This document shows, in pieces, positions 38,088 through 46,925 of a stretch of 64,000 nucleotides of DNA. A program made the translations under genes and the position numbers. The notes beneath the pieces were generated by a model. It searched no databases, had not been told where the DNA came from, and was given only the letters and a program-made list of their open reading frames with translations. Positions within the stretch are counted from its first letter, which is position 1. Every line of letters begins with the position of its first letter. The stretch comes from Ureibacillus acetophenoni (GTDB taxonomy: Bacteria; Bacillota; Bacilli; Bacillales_A; Planococcaceae), in contig NZ_OBQC01000001.1 of NCBI RefSeq assembly GCF_900220965.1, forward strand, positions 522,257 through 586,256, in the 5' to 3' direction.

Positions 38088-38282
38088 CTGTTGTTACGGC
38101 TACTTCAAATTTCGTAGACGACCGTTACATTATTTCACCAAACAATGGTGGATTTTCTTATTTTTAGCTATATGTTGTAATTTTGTACACAACATGTTGT
38201 TTTCCATATGTTCTTTGTATATATCTACTACAACTTGGAAATATAAGCTTAAAGACAAGAACGAGTACGTTGGGAGGATCTT

Positions 38283-38762
38283 ATGAGCAGCAAAGTAACA
38301 ACAGTGATAGAAGAGCTTGTCACACCAATTTTAGAAGAGCTAAACCTTGAACTTGTTGATATTGAATTTATCAAAGAAGGACGCAATTGGTTTCTTAGAG
38401 TATATATAGACACTCCTGGTGGCGGAATTGATATAGATCAATGTGCTTTAGTGAGTGAACGACTAAGCGAAGTACTCGACGAAAAAGATCCAATCGAACA
38501 AAACTATTATTTAGAGGTTTCATCTCCTGGAGCTGAACGTCCATTAAAAAAAGAATCGGATTTTGAAAAAGCGATTGGAAAGTTTATTTATGTGAAAACA
38601 TATGAACCCATTAAAGATATGAAAGAATTCGAAGGCTATTTAAAAGCATATAATGAAGATGGCTTAGAAATGGAAATTCGTATTAAAACACGTAAATTAA
38701 CTATTTTTATTGAAAAAGATAAGATTGCAAAAGCAAGACTCGCAATTGACTTTTCATCATAA
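38283..38762 (+). CDS. rimP: Ribosome maturation factor RimP
   Basis: RimP assists 30S subunit maturation. The 159-residue product has an N-terminal alpha/beta domain with [35 protein letters not shown] and the signature [20 protein letters not shown], then a C-terminal SH3-like domain. The ribosome binding site GGGAGGATC precedes ATG at 38283. It leads the conserved rimP-nusA-rnpM-ylxQ-infB-ylxP-rbfA cluster. Confidence 0.97.
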   Translation: MSSKVTTVIEELVTPILEELNLELVDIEFIKEGRNWFLRVYIDTPGGGIDIDQCALVSERLSEVLDEKDPIEQNYYLEVSSPGAERPLKKESDFEKAIGKFIYVKTYEPIKDMKEFEGYLKAYNEDGLEMEIRIKTRKLTIFIEKDKIAKARLAIDFSS

Positions 38763-38788
38763 CAGAATATTTGGGAGTGAAAATTAAA

Positions 38789-39940
38789 ATGAGTAGTGAT
38801 TTATTAGATGCTTTAACTGCTCTTGAACAACAAAAAGGGATTTCCAGAGATGTACTAGTTGAAGCAATCGAGGCAGCTTTAGTTACTGCATATAAACGTA
38901 ATTTTAATCAAGCACAAAATGTGCGTGTCGATTTAAATTTAGAAAATGGATCGATGAAAGTCTACTCACGTAAAGATGTCGTAGATGAAGTAGAAGACGA
39001 TCGACTTCAAATTTCCCTAGAAGAAGCAAAGCAAATTAATCCCGCTTATGAAATTGGTGATATTTTAGAACAAGAAGTAACTCCAAAAAACTTCGGTCGT
39101 ATCGCAGCTCAAACAGCAAAACAAGTAGTTACACAACGAGTTCGTGAAGCTGAACGCGGAATCATTTATGAAGAATTTATCGATCGAACAGACGATATCG
39201 TTAACGGTACGATTGAAAGAATGGATTCCCGTAACATTTATGTTAGCTTAGGAAAAGTTGAAGCAGCACTTCCAATTAACGAACAAATTCAAGGTGAAGT
39301 CTACAAACCTCAAAGTCGTATTAAAGTGTACATTACTAAAGTGGAACGTACTACAAGAGGGCCACAAGTAATTGTATCTAGAACACACCCAGGGCTATTA
39401 CGTCGTCTATTTGAAATGGAAGTTCCTGAAATCTATGAAGGTATAGTAGAGATTAAATCGATTGCACGTGAAGCTGGCGATCGTTCTAAAATTTCTGTGT
39501 ATGCTCATGACAAAGATGTGGACCCTGTTGGCTCATGTGTTGGTTCAAAAGGACAACGTGTTCAAACAATCGTTAATGAACTAAATGGTGAAAAAATCGA
39601 TATTGTTGAATGGTCTGAAAATCCGGTTGTATTTGTTGCAAACGCACTAAGTCCTTCAAAAGTTCTTGATGTTCAAGTGAACGAAGAAGAAAAATCGACA
39701 ACGGTTGTAGTACCTGATTATCAATTATCATTAGCTATTGGTAAACGTGGTCAAAATGCGCGTCTAGCAGCAAAACTTACAGGCTGGAAAATTGATATTA
39801 AGAGTGAAACTGATGCACGTGAATTAGGTATTTATCCATCTGAATCTAGTTCTTTCATTAGTCAATTTGAAGACGATGAAGATGAAAATAATTCATATAG
39901 TAATGTGGAATACGATTTATATCAAGACGACGAAGAATAA
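38789..39940 (+). CDS. nusA: Transcription elongation/termination factor NusA
   Basis: NusA binds RNA polymerase and nascent RNA, promoting pausing and termination. The N-terminal domain (1-130) is followed by S1 (about 132-200, IVNGTIERMDSRNIYVSLGK) and two KH domains with VGSCVGSKGQRVQTIVNELN and LAIGKRGQNARLAAKLTGWK. The tail is acidic. ATG at 38789 (383 residues) follows TTGGGAGTGA; a TTG frame at 38771 overlaps that site and is rejected. Confidence 0.97.
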   Translation: MSSDLLDALTALEQQKGISRDVLVEAIEAALVTAYKRNFNQAQNVRVDLNLENGSMKVYSRKDVVDEVEDDRLQISLEEAKQINPAYEIGDILEQEVTPKNFGRIAAQTAKQVVTQRVREAERGIIYEEFIDRTDDIVNGTIERMDSRNIYVSLGKVEAALPINEQIQGEVYKPQSRIKVYITKVERTTRGPQVIVSRTHPGLLRRLFEMEVPEIYEGIVEIKSIAREAGDRSKISVYAHDKDVDPVGSCVGSKGQRVQTIVNELNGEKIDIVEWSENPVVFVANALSPSKVLDVQVNEEEKSTTVVVPDYQLSLAIGKRGQNARLAAKLTGWKIDIKSETDARELGIYPSESSSFISQFEDDEDENNSYSNVEYDLYQDDEE

Positions 39941-39989
39941 TCATCTAAGAAGTTCAGCGTATTTGGAAACAATAGGAAGGTGAATTCTA

Positions 39990-40268
39990 ATGTCGACAGG
40001 GCGAAAAGTACCGTTACGTAAATGTGTAGTAACAGGTGAAATGCTTCCAAAAAAATCAATGATTCGAATTGTTCGAAATAAAGAGGGAGAAGTATTCGTC
40101 GATCCTACTGGTAAAAAAAATGGTCGCGGTGCTTACATCTCGAAAACTGAAGAGGCGGTAGAACTAGCACGTAAAAAAGGTAGTTTAGAACGCCAATTAG
40201 AAGTGAAAATCCCTGAAGAGGTATATGAAGAAATCCTGAGGCTAATCCGCAGGGAGTCGATTTTATGA
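39990..40268 (+). CDS. rnpM: RNase P modulator RnpM (YlxR)
   Basis: The 92-residue protein has the YlxR signature KVPLRKCVVTGEMLPKKSMI, then RIVRNKEGEVFVDPTGKKNG and RGAYISKTEEAVELARKKG. YlxR binds RNA and was shown in B. subtilis to modulate RNase P. It overlaps ylxQ by four bases and has AGGTGA upstream. Confidence 0.92.
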   Translation: MSTGRKVPLRKCVVTGEMLPKKSMIRIVRNKEGEVFVDPTGKKNGRGAYISKTEEAVELARKKGSLERQLEVKIPEEVYEEILRLIRRESIL

Positions 40269-40573
40269 CAAATGATAAGCTTTTCCAATTACTAGGATTA
40301 GCAGCGAGAGCGCGTAAGATCATATCTGGAGAAGAATTAGTGGTGAAAACGATTCAAAGTGGTAATGCTAAGCTTATCTTCTTAGCATCGGACGCATCAC
40401 CTAATTCTTCCAAAAAAATTCAAGACAAGTGTACGTATTACAATGTTGAGTATCATGTGATAGGTGATCGCTACCAACTAGGACATGCTACTGGTAAAGA
40501 AGCCCGGGTCGCACTTGCTATAACCGATAGCGGATTTGCGAAAAAAATGTCTAGTCTACTCAACGAAAAATAA
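40265..40573 (+). CDS. ylxQ: L7Ae-family ribosomal protein YlxQ
   Basis: The 102-residue protein is an L7Ae/L30e/S12e/Gadd45-family RNA binder (FQLLGLAARARKIISGEELV, then KLIFLASDASPNSSKKIQDK). Homologues bind kink-turn RNAs; the role in this operon is unknown. ATG at 40265 overlaps the rnpM stop, and infB follows after 15 bases. Confidence 0.92.
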   Translation: MTNDKLFQLLGLAARARKIISGEELVVKTIQSGNAKLIFLASDASPNSSKKIQDKCTYYNVEYHVIGDRYQLGHATGKEARVALAITDSGFAKKMSSLLNEK

Positions 40574-40588
40574 ATCGGGGGTGAGCTG

Positions 40589-42946
40589 ATGACCAAAATT
40601 CGAGTTCACGAATATGCAAAAAGAGTGAATAAATCAAGTAAAGAAGTCATTGAAGAGCTAAAAAAATTAAATATTACTGTTTCTAACCATATGTCAACAC
40701 TGACAGTTGATGCTTTGTCTCAATTAGATAATGCATTCAAACAAAATAGTAATGCCAATAACCAAGGTGGGTCAGCACCAAAACAAAACAGTAATGCAAA
40801 TAATCAAGGTGGATCGGCACCTAAACAAGCAAAACCTGCGGCTAAAGGTCAAAACCAAAAAATTGATAAACGAAAAGAAGAGAGAATGACAGAACAAAAT
40901 AAAACTATGCGAACTAATAATAACGCACCACAAAACAAACAAAAACCTGCAACAAATAACGATAAGCCAAGAGCTGCATCGAACAACGATAAGCCAAAAA
41001 CTAATCAACGTAATAACAACAATCAGGGCAATCAAAACCAAAACGATCGCTTTGGTGGTAATTCTAAAGGCGGTAATAATAACAGAGGTGGCTTTAACCA
41101 ACGTAAGAAACCAGGAATTCACGGTGGAAAACGTCGTCATCCAAAAACTCACCAACCATCTCAACCGGTTGTACCAAAAGAATTACCAGAAAAAATTACT
41201 TTCTATGAATCATTAACAGTTGCAGAATTAGCGAAAAAATTACATCGTGAACCATCTGAACTAATTAAAAAGTTATTCATGCTTGGTGTAATGGCAACAA
41301 TTAACCAAGATCTTGATAAAGATGCAATCGAACTAATTTGTGCTGATTATGGCGTAGAAGTAGAAGAAGAAATTCGTATTGATAAAACGGATTTAGAAGT
41401 TTACTTTGAACAGTCTGAAGAAACGACTGAAGAAGAGTTAATGGAACGTCCGCCAGTTGTTACAATTATGGGTCACGTTGACCATGGTAAAACAACGCTA
41501 CTAGACTCAATCCGTAATACAAAAGTAACTGCTGGCGAAGCTGGTGGGATTACGCAACATATTGGTGCATACCAAGTTGTAGAAAACGGTAAAAAGATTA
41601 CATTTTTAGATACACCTGGTCACGCAGCCTTCACTACAATGCGTGCTCGTGGTGCGAAAATTACAGACTTAGCAATTATCGTTGTAGCTGCTGATGACGG
41701 TGTAATGCCTCAAACAGTTGAAGCTATTAACCATGCTAAAGCTGCAGAAGTACCAATCATTGTTGCAGTGAATAAAATGGATAAACCTACTGCCAATCCT
41801 GACCGCGTAATGCAAGAACTAACTGAACATGGATTAGTTCCTGAAGATTGGGGCGGCGATACAATCTTTGTTCCAATCTCAGCATTAAAAGGTGAAGGTA
41901 TTGATACACTATTAGAAATGATCTTATTAGTGGCAGAAGTAGGGGAGTTAAAAGCAAATCCTGACCGTACTGCTATCGGTACTGTTATTGAAGCTCAATT
42001 AGACAAAGGCCGAGGATCTGTTGCAACATTATTAGTGCAAGACGGTACTTTACGTGTAGGAGATCCTATCGTAGTTGGTCATGCATATGGTCGTGTTCGT
42101 GCAATGGTTAATGATATCGGTCGTCGTGTTAAAGAAGCTGGACCATCAACTCCAGTAGAAATTACAGGTTTAAACGATGTACCACAAGCTGGGGACCGCT
42201 TCGTTGTATTCGAAGATGAAAAAACAGCTCGTCAAGTTGGTGAATCTCGTGCGATGACTGCAATTCAAGCAAGCCGTTCTGAAAAACAACGTGTAACGCT
42301 TGATAACTTATTCGAACAAATGAGCCAAGGCGATGTAAAAGAATTAAACGTGATCGTTAAAGCTGACGTACAAGGTACTGTGGAAGCAATGGCTGCATCA
42401 TTAATGAAAATCGATGTAGAAGGCGTAAACGTAAAAATTATCCACACAGGTGCCGGAGCAATTACTGAGTCAGATATTTCTTTAGCTGCTGCATCTAACG
42501 CAATCGTTATCGGATTTAACGTACGTCCTGATGTGAATGCAAAACGTGCTGCAGAAGAAGAAGGTGTAGAAATCCGTTTACACCGCGTTATCTACAAAGT
42601 AATTGAAGAAATTGAAGCAGCGATGAAAGGTATGTTAGACCCAGAATTCGAAGAAAAAATTATCGGTCAAGCAGAAGTTCGTCAAACGATTAAAGTATCA
42701 AAAGTGGGTACAATTGCTGGTTCTTATATTACAGAAGGTAAAGTAACACGCGATTCTGGTTTACGTGTAATTCGTGATGGTATCGTAATCTTTGAAGGTG
42801 AGATCGATTCGTTAAAACGTTTCAAAGACGATGCGAAAGAAGTTGCCAAAGGATACGAATGTGGTATTACGATTAAAAACTTCAATGACGTTAAAGAAGG
42901 CGACGTGCTAGAAGCCTTCGTTATGGAAGAAATTAAACGCGCATGA
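40589..42946 (+). CDS. infB: Translation initiation factor IF-2
   Basis: IF-2 brings initiator tRNA to the 30S subunit. The N-terminal IF2_N domain ([20 protein letters not shown]) is followed by a long low-complexity region rich in N, Q, G and K (about 48-195) with a short internal duplication, [14 protein letters not shown], at about 52-80. A second IF2_N (about 205-255) precedes the G domain with [28 protein letters not shown] and NKMD, then domains II to IV. Length is 785. The stop overlaps ylxP. Confidence 0.98.
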   Translation: MTKIRVHEYAKRVNKSSKEVIEELKKLNITVSNHMSTLTVDALSQLDNAFKQNSNANNQGGSAPKQNSNANNQGGSAPKQAKPAAKGQNQKIDKRKEERMTEQNKTMRTNNNAPQNKQKPATNNDKPRAASNNDKPKTNQRNNNNQGNQNQNDRFGGNSKGGNNNRGGFNQRKKPGIHGGKRRHPKTHQPSQPVVPKELPEKITFYESLTVAELAKKLHREPSELIKKLFMLGVMATINQDLDKDAIELICADYGVEVEEEIRIDKTDLEVYFEQSEETTEEELMERPPVVTIMGHVDHGKTTLLDSIRNTKVTAGEAGGITQHIGAYQVVENGKKITFLDTPGHAAFTTMRARGAKITDLAIIVVAADDGVMPQTVEAINHAKAAEVPIIVAVNKMDKPTANPDRVMQELTEHGLVPEDWGGDTIFVPISALKGEGIDTLLEMILLVAEVGELKANPDRTAIGTVIEAQLDKGRGSVATLLVQDGTLRVGDPIVVGHAYGRVRAMVNDIGRRVKEAGPSTPVEITGLNDVPQAGDRFVVFEDEKTARQVGESRAMTAIQASRSEKQRVTLDNLFEQMSQGDVKELNVIVKADVQGTVEAMAASLMKIDVEGVNVKIIHTGAGAITESDISLAAASNAIVIGFNVRPDVNAKRAAEEEGVEIRLHRVIYKVIEEIEAAMKGMLDPEFEEKIIGQAEVRQTIKVSKVGTIAGSYITEGKVTRDSGLRVIRDGIVIFEGEIDSLKRFKDDAKEVAKGYECGITIKNFNDVKEGDVLEAFVMEEIKRA

Positions 42947-43221
42947 TCGTCTACGCTGAAGTAGAGTTTATGATTCAAACAGCCCATTCGTTAAAGGAAA
43001 AACGTGCAGTACTTCAAAGAATGATTACACGTACGAAACAAAAATTTAACGTTTCTATAGCTGAAATTGATCATCAAAATGTGTGGCAGCGAACAAGAAT
43101 TGCTCTTGTCGCTGTCTCCTCTTCTAAAGACAGCGCAGAACGTGAAATTAATCATGCATTGAATTTTCTACAATCGTACCCTGCATGGGAACAACTCGAT
43201 GTGTGGCGGGAATATTTATAA
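42943..43221 (+). CDS. ylxP: DUF503 protein YlxP
   Basis: The 92-residue DUF503 protein has [20 protein letters not shown], then [20 protein letters not shown]. It is conserved between infB and rbfA in Firmicutes; function is unknown, probably linked to ribosome assembly. ATG at 42943 overlaps the infB stop (ATGA). A dispersed repeat of about 180 bp separates it from rbfA. Confidence 0.92.
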   Translation: MIVYAEVEFMIQTAHSLKEKRAVLQRMITRTKQKFNVSIAEIDHQNVWQRTRIALVAVSSSKDSAEREINHALNFLQSYPAWEQLDVWREYL

Positions 43222-43252
43222 ACCTTTAGGGGATAAATATCTTAACAAGTTT

Positions 43253-43430
43253 TAACTTCATTCAGGTAGCCACTTCTAAAAGTGATGAAATGAATGCAAA
43301 CAGTAAATCATTCAGTTGGGGTTAGTACTCCTATTGAATGAAGTTAGAGCCTTATGGCGGGTGCCCTAGATTTTTATCGAGCTTGCTCGACATTTAAAAT
43401 CTAGTCGTAAATTCGCCAAGGCGCATTTGA
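43253..43430. repeat. Dispersed ~180-bp palindromic repeat, copy 2 (ylxP-rbfA)
   Basis: AACTTCATTCA (43254-43264) and its exact complement TGAATGAAGTT (43335-43345) bound the left half. The right half has CTAGATTTT / AAAATCTAG enclosing TCGAGC-TT-GCTCGA, and ends with AATTCGCCAAGGCGCATTTG. The parts, order and spacing match the copy at 23703-23886, while stems differ in sequence but stay paired (CAGATTTTT versus CTAGATTTT). Confidence 0.75.
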
Positions 43431-43452
43431 TTATTAGTAGGGGTGACAATCT

Positions 43453-43794
43453 ATGTCATTACGTTCCAATCGTATTGGTGAACAAATTCAAAAAGAGCTT
43501 GGAGAAATCATTACTCGTAAAATCAAAGATCCACGTGTTGGATTTGTGACGGTTACGGATGTTCGTGTAACAGGTGACCTTCAACAGGCGACGGTGTACA
43601 TTACCGCTTTAGGTAATGAAAAAGAACGCCAAGAATCATTGGCTGCACTAGTGAAAGCTACTGGTTTTATTCGTTCTGAAATCGGCCAACGCATTCGCTT
43701 ACGCCGTACACCAGAAATTACATTTGAATTTGACGCTTCCGTAGAATACGGAAATAAAATCGAAGAACTACTTCGCTCGATTAATAAAGATTAA
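43453..43794 (+). CDS. rbfA: 30S ribosome-binding factor RbfA
   Basis: RbfA helps late 30S maturation and cold adaptation. The 113-residue KH-like protein shows [40 protein letters not shown] and the C-terminal [26 protein letters not shown] precedes ATG at 43453. It ends the nusA-infB cluster and is followed by a terminator. Confidence 0.97.
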   Translation: MSLRSNRIGEQIQKELGEIITRKIKDPRVGFVTVTDVRVTGDLQQATVYITALGNEKERQESLAALVKATGFIRSEIGQRIRLRRTPEITFEFDASVEYGNKIEELLRSINKD

Positions 43795-43827
43795 TACATC
43801 GCATTAAGTTGTGAAAACAGCACAAAA

Positions 43828-43866
43828 GCCTGCAACTGCATCATTAGTATGCAGGCGGGCTTTTTT
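43828..43866 (+). terminator. Intrinsic terminator after rbfA
   Basis: GCCTGCA (43828-43834) pairs with TGCAGGC (43850-43856), loop of 15 bases, then GGGC and six T. It separates the infB cluster from the repeat array. Confidence 0.75.
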
Positions 43867-43950
43867 CATTTAGTGATTATGATTTTCGTGTGAAGATTCA
43901 AAGTTAATACTTTGAAATCAATGTATTATGACAAATTTCCGGGGTTCTAG

Positions 43951-44061
43951 GAAATTTTGTCAAGAAACGGGCATTATTGTGATACTTTTTCACGAAATTT
44001 GGGAATTCTGTCAAGAAACGGTCGTTATTGTGACACTTTTTCACGAAATTAGGGAATTCTG
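43951..44061. repeat. 51-bp tandem array A, left part
   Basis: TGTC dyad starts lie at 43958 and 44009, 51 bases apart; a third unit begins at 44060 and is cut after two bases by the IS3-family element. Each unit has TGTCA ... TGACA ends around a 27-base core plus a 24-base spacer (TTTTTCACGAAATTAGGG-like). The array continues at 45455 beyond the element. Confidence 0.85.
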
Positions 44062-44139
44062 AGGTTAGTCTTAAAAGTGGACACGTTAAAATGAGATTTG
44101 TTTTATAATCAAATCATCATATTAAAGGACGTGTTCATT

Positions 44140-44433
44140 TTGGCGAAGCATTATGACCAAGAGTTTAAAGATTATGTTTCAAAGCTAGTGGTAGAAGAAG
44201 GTAGAAAAGCAAGCGAAGTTTCTTACGAACTAGAACTATCTCCAAAGACTGTTAGTCGTTGGGTGAAGGAGTATAGAGCGATTAAAAATGGTGGTAAGTC
44301 TGAGGAAGCTTATATTACCCCTTCGGATCTAGAGAAACTTAAAAAGCAACACGAGAAAGAATTGGAACAACTTAAAGAGGAAAACGAAATCTTAAAAAAG
44401 GCCATGCACATCTTCACCAAAAACCAAGCGTAG
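44140..44433 (+). CDS. IS3-family transposase OrfA
   Basis: The 97-residue protein has an N-terminal helix-turn-helix (FKDYVSKLVVEEGRKASEVS, then YELELSPKTVSRWVKEYRA) and a C-terminal leucine-zipper-like coiled coil ending LKKAMHIF. It binds the element ends. TTG at 44140 is chosen because AKHYDQEFK is the usual N-terminus and AAAGGA lies upstream; an in-frame ATG at 44098 is the alternative. A slippery AAAAAAG at 44394-44400 is in the zero frame as A-AAA-AAG, so a minus-one shift fuses OrfA to OrfB. Confidence 0.9.
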   Translation: MAKHYDQEFKDYVSKLVVEEGRKASEVSYELELSPKTVSRWVKEYRAIKNGGKSEEAYITPSDLEKLKKQHEKELEQLKEENEILKKAMHIFTKNQA

Positions 44434-45317
44434 TTTATACCTTTATTCAATCCCACTCTGATGAACACGCCATTTCGAAGATGTGCAAGGTACTGGGAGT
44501 ATCAACGAGTGGTTATTACAAATGGCTTAATCAATCTGGCGCTATAACGGAAAGAGAAGAATATCGGTTAGAAATCCAACAGAAGATCGCTAAGTCATTC
44601 CATGAGAGTTTTGGAACTTATGGTAGCCCGAGAGTTCATGACGACCTAACTGAATGGGGATATTCCGTTTCACAAAAGACCGTAGCTCGGATGATGAAAG
44701 AAATGGGATTAAACGCGGTTCAGAAAGAAAAGTTTGTTGTTACAACGGATTCCAATCATGATGATAAGACGTATCCTAATCAACTTAATCGACAGTTTAA
44801 CGTAGATGAGCCTAACGAAGTGTGGGTAGCTGATATTACATACATTTGGACGCTTGAAGGTTGGGTTTATTTATCATCTGTAATGGATTTATTTTCAAGA
44901 AAGATTGTAGGTTGGAGCCTTGCGTCTCATATGAAAAAGGAGCTAACAATTCAAGCCTTAAACATGGCGCTAGTTAATAGACAACCTGGTGAAGGACTAC
45001 TTCATCATTCCGACCGGGGTTCCCAGTATTCTTCACAAGACTATAATGATATCTTAAACGAGAATAAAATGATAATAAGTATGAGCAGAAAAGGCGATCC
45101 CTATGATAATGCCTGTATTGAATCGTTCCATGCCACACTTAAGAAAGACTTAATTTACAGAAGACGATTTAAGACAAGAGATGAGGCCATCAAAGCTATA
45201 AATTATTACATTAGCAGCTTCTATAATACGAGAAGAAAACACTCAACTTTAGGGAATATCTCACCAGCTGAATTTGAGAGGAAGTATAACAGACGTGAAG
45301 TAGAATTGATCTCATAA
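44400..45317 (+). CDS. IS3-family transposase OrfB (reached by -1 frameshift)
   Basis: OrfB holds the integrase domain with a DDE triad: VWVADITYIW (first D), HHSDRGSQYSS (second D) and DNACIESFHATLKKD (E). The N-terminal helical part VVYTFIQSHSDEH, continuing ISKMCKVLGVSTSGYYKWL, belongs to the protein but lies upstream of the first ATG at 44481. The frame is open back to 44400 exactly where the slippery heptamer lies, so it is made as an OrfAB fusion. It appears intact to the normal HSTLGNISPAEFE end. Confidence 0.9.
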   Translation, partial: GHAHLHQKPSVVYTFIQSHSDEHAISKMCKVLGVSTSGYYKWLNQSGAITEREEYRLEIQQKIAKSFHESFGTYGSPRVHDDLTEWGYSVSQKTVARMMKEMGLNAVQKEKFVVTTDSNHDDKTYPNQLNRQFNVDEPNEVWVADITYIWTLEGWVYLSSVMDLFSRKIVGWSLASHMKKELTIQALNMALVNRQPGEGLLHHSDRGSQYSSQDYNDILNENKMIISMSRKGDPYDNACIESFHATLKKDLIYRRRFKTRDEAIKAINYYISSFYNTRRKHSTLGNISPAEFERKYNRREVELIS

Positions 45318-45435
45318 AAAAAGACAGGGTGTTCGAAATGAGCGGTCAGGTTTTTCGACCGGTCATTTCGAATACCGGACCAAACGAAGTGCGGTAGGCA
45401 TTTGTCTATTCTAAATCTCAAATTTGATTGTCCAC

Positions 45436-45467
45436 TTTCTTGACAGAAGACCAATTCTGTCAAGAAA
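45436..45467. repeat. Perfect inverted repeat across the IS-array junction
   Basis: TTTCTTGACAGAA (45436-45448) and TTCTGTCAAGAAA (45455-45467) are exact complements separated by six bases. The left arm is in the IS right end and the right arm is the first unit of array A, so the element end and the repeat share a 13-bp word. Confidence 0.85.
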
Positions 45468-45942
45468 CAGGTGTTATTATGACACTTTTTCGGGAAATCA
45501 AGAAATACTGTCAAGAAACGAGCGTTATTATGACATTTTTTCTGGAAATTATGAAATTTTGTCAAGAAACGGGTGTTATTATGACACTTTTTCATGAAAT
45601 TAGGGAATTCTGTCAAGAAACGAGCGTTATTGTGACACTTTTTCTGGAAATTAAGAAATTTTGTCAAAAAACGGGTGTTATTGTGACACTATTACTTGAA
45701 ATCAAGAAATTCTGTCCAGAAAACAGGTTTTACAAGACACTTTTTTGGAGACCCTTGAAATTTTGTCCAGTAAATTGGTTTTACAAGACACTTTATGGGC
45801 AAACCTTGAAATTTTGTCCCGTAAATTAGTTTTACGAGACACTTTATGGGTAAACCTTGAAATTCTGTCCTGTAAATTAGTTTTACGAGACACTTCATCG
45901 GCGAACCCTAAAATTTTGTCTCGTAAATCAATTTAATTTGAT
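45455..45942. repeat. 51-bp tandem array A, right part (10 units)
   Basis: TGTC dyad starts are at 45458, 45509, 45560, 45611, 45662, 45713, 45764, 45815, 45866 and 45917: exactly 51 bases each, with no indel. The first five units read TGTCAAGAAACG; the later ones change to TGTCCCGTAAA with partner TTTACGAGACA, giving a longer stem. Frames stay open through the array on both strands because 51 is a multiple of three, but none has a start signal. The region 45318-45454 before it is the IS 3' end. Confidence 0.9.
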
Positions 45943-46001
45943 TCCTTATCAATTATTAATTCATACATACTAAGAACACAAACGATCACGGAGGTATATC
46001 A

Positions 46002-46913
46002 ATGAACGGCATCCTTCCATTATGGAAAGAGCGTGGCATGACGAGTCATGATTGCGTTTTTAAACTACGTAAAATTCTTAAAACGAAAAAAGTGGGCCAT
46101 ACAGGAACACTCGATCCAGGTGTGGAAGGTGTCCTCCCAATCTGTATTGGACAAGCAACCCGCATTGCAGAATATCTTACAGACGCTGGTAAGGAATACG
46201 AGGCGATTGTCTCAATTAGCCGTACGACAACGACCGAAGATGCGGAAGGTGAAACTGTTGAACAAGACAACACTCACAAATCCATCTCAAAAGACGAACT
46301 TATGCAAGCTCTTCATCAACTAACAGGTGAAATTGAGCAAACACCGCCAATGTATTCAGCTGTAAAAGTAAATGGCCGTAGACTTTATGAATATGCCCGT
46401 AAAGGGGAGACTGTAGAACGTCCTACACGTAAAGTGACTATTTATTCCTTACAATTGTTAGATGATCGTGAGTTATTTGAAGGGGAAGAAATTACTTTCA
46501 AAATAAGAATCGCATGTAGTAAAGGCACTTACATTCGAACATTGGCAGTCCAAATTGGTGAAATACTAGGGTTTCCTGCCCATATGGCTTCACTAATTCG
46601 AACAAAATCTGGAAGTTTCACAGGTGAAAAATGTTATACACTTCAACAAATTGAAAATTTCATGGAAGAAGGAACAATCCATGATATAATTTTCCCTGTA
46701 GAGTATGCACTATCTTCATTTCCATTTATTGAAATTACTGAGCAGAATGAAAAACAAATTCTCAATGGGCAAGTGCTTCCAAAGCATAGTTTATTAACTG
46801 AACATGATAAAATAGTATTTACTAAAAATAGTAAAGCGATTGCAGTTTATATCCAACATCCTGAAAAAATGGATTTGATGAAACCAGAGAAAATGTTCCC
46901 AATCGTTACGTAG
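46002..46913 (+). CDS. truB: tRNA pseudouridine-55 synthase TruB
   Basis: TruB makes pseudouridine 55 in the tRNA T-arm. The catalytic Asp lies in KKVGHTGTLDPGVEGVLPIC near residue 39; YEAIVSISRTTTTEDAEGE, QTPPMYSAVKVNGRRLYEYA and SKGTYIRTLAVQIGE are conserved. Length is 303 residues. ATG at 46002 has ACGGAGGT upstream. It is normally next to rbfA; here the IS and array A separate them by 2.2 kb. Confidence 0.98.
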   Translation: MNGILPLWKERGMTSHDCVFKLRKILKTKKVGHTGTLDPGVEGVLPICIGQATRIAEYLTDAGKEYEAIVSISRTTTTEDAEGETVEQDNTHKSISKDELMQALHQLTGEIEQTPPMYSAVKVNGRRLYEYARKGETVERPTRKVTIYSLQLLDDRELFEGEEITFKIRIACSKGTYIRTLAVQIGEILGFPAHMASLIRTKSGSFTGEKCYTLQQIENFMEEGTIHDIIFPVEYALSSFPFIEITEQNEKQILNGQVLPKHSLLTEHDKIVFTKNSKAIAVYIQHPEKMDLMKPEKMFPIVT

Positions 46914-46925
46914 GAGGCCAAACGT

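Larger units (their letters stand above)
44062..45450 (+). mobile_element. IS3-family insertion sequence inside array A
   Basis: The element carries overlapping orfA and orfB transposase frames. Imperfect terminal repeats are GTCTTAAAAGTGGACA (44068-44083) and, inverted, TGTCCACTTTCTTGAC (45429-45444), 13 of 16 matching. Exact ends are uncertain by about ten bases, because the flanking array shares AATTCTG on both sides and the right end resembles the array unit. It interrupts a 51-bp repeat unit, so it came after the array formed. Confidence 0.85.

Noticed and set aside
38041..38286. An 81-codon frame upstream of rimP
   Set aside because: It runs through the leader hairpin, has no ribosome binding site, an unlikely aromatic- and cysteine-rich composition, and overlaps the rimP start.
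40730..40850. Short repeat in infB as a separate element
   Set aside because: It is an in-frame duplication of a low-complexity Asn/Gly-rich peptide in the variable N-terminal region of IF-2, common in this family.
45428..45829. A 133-codon open frame, and an overlapping 148-codon minus-strand frame, across array A as repeat proteins
   Set aside because: Frames stay open because the period is a multiple of three; there is no ribosome binding site, both strands are equally open and the sense changes with the dyad.
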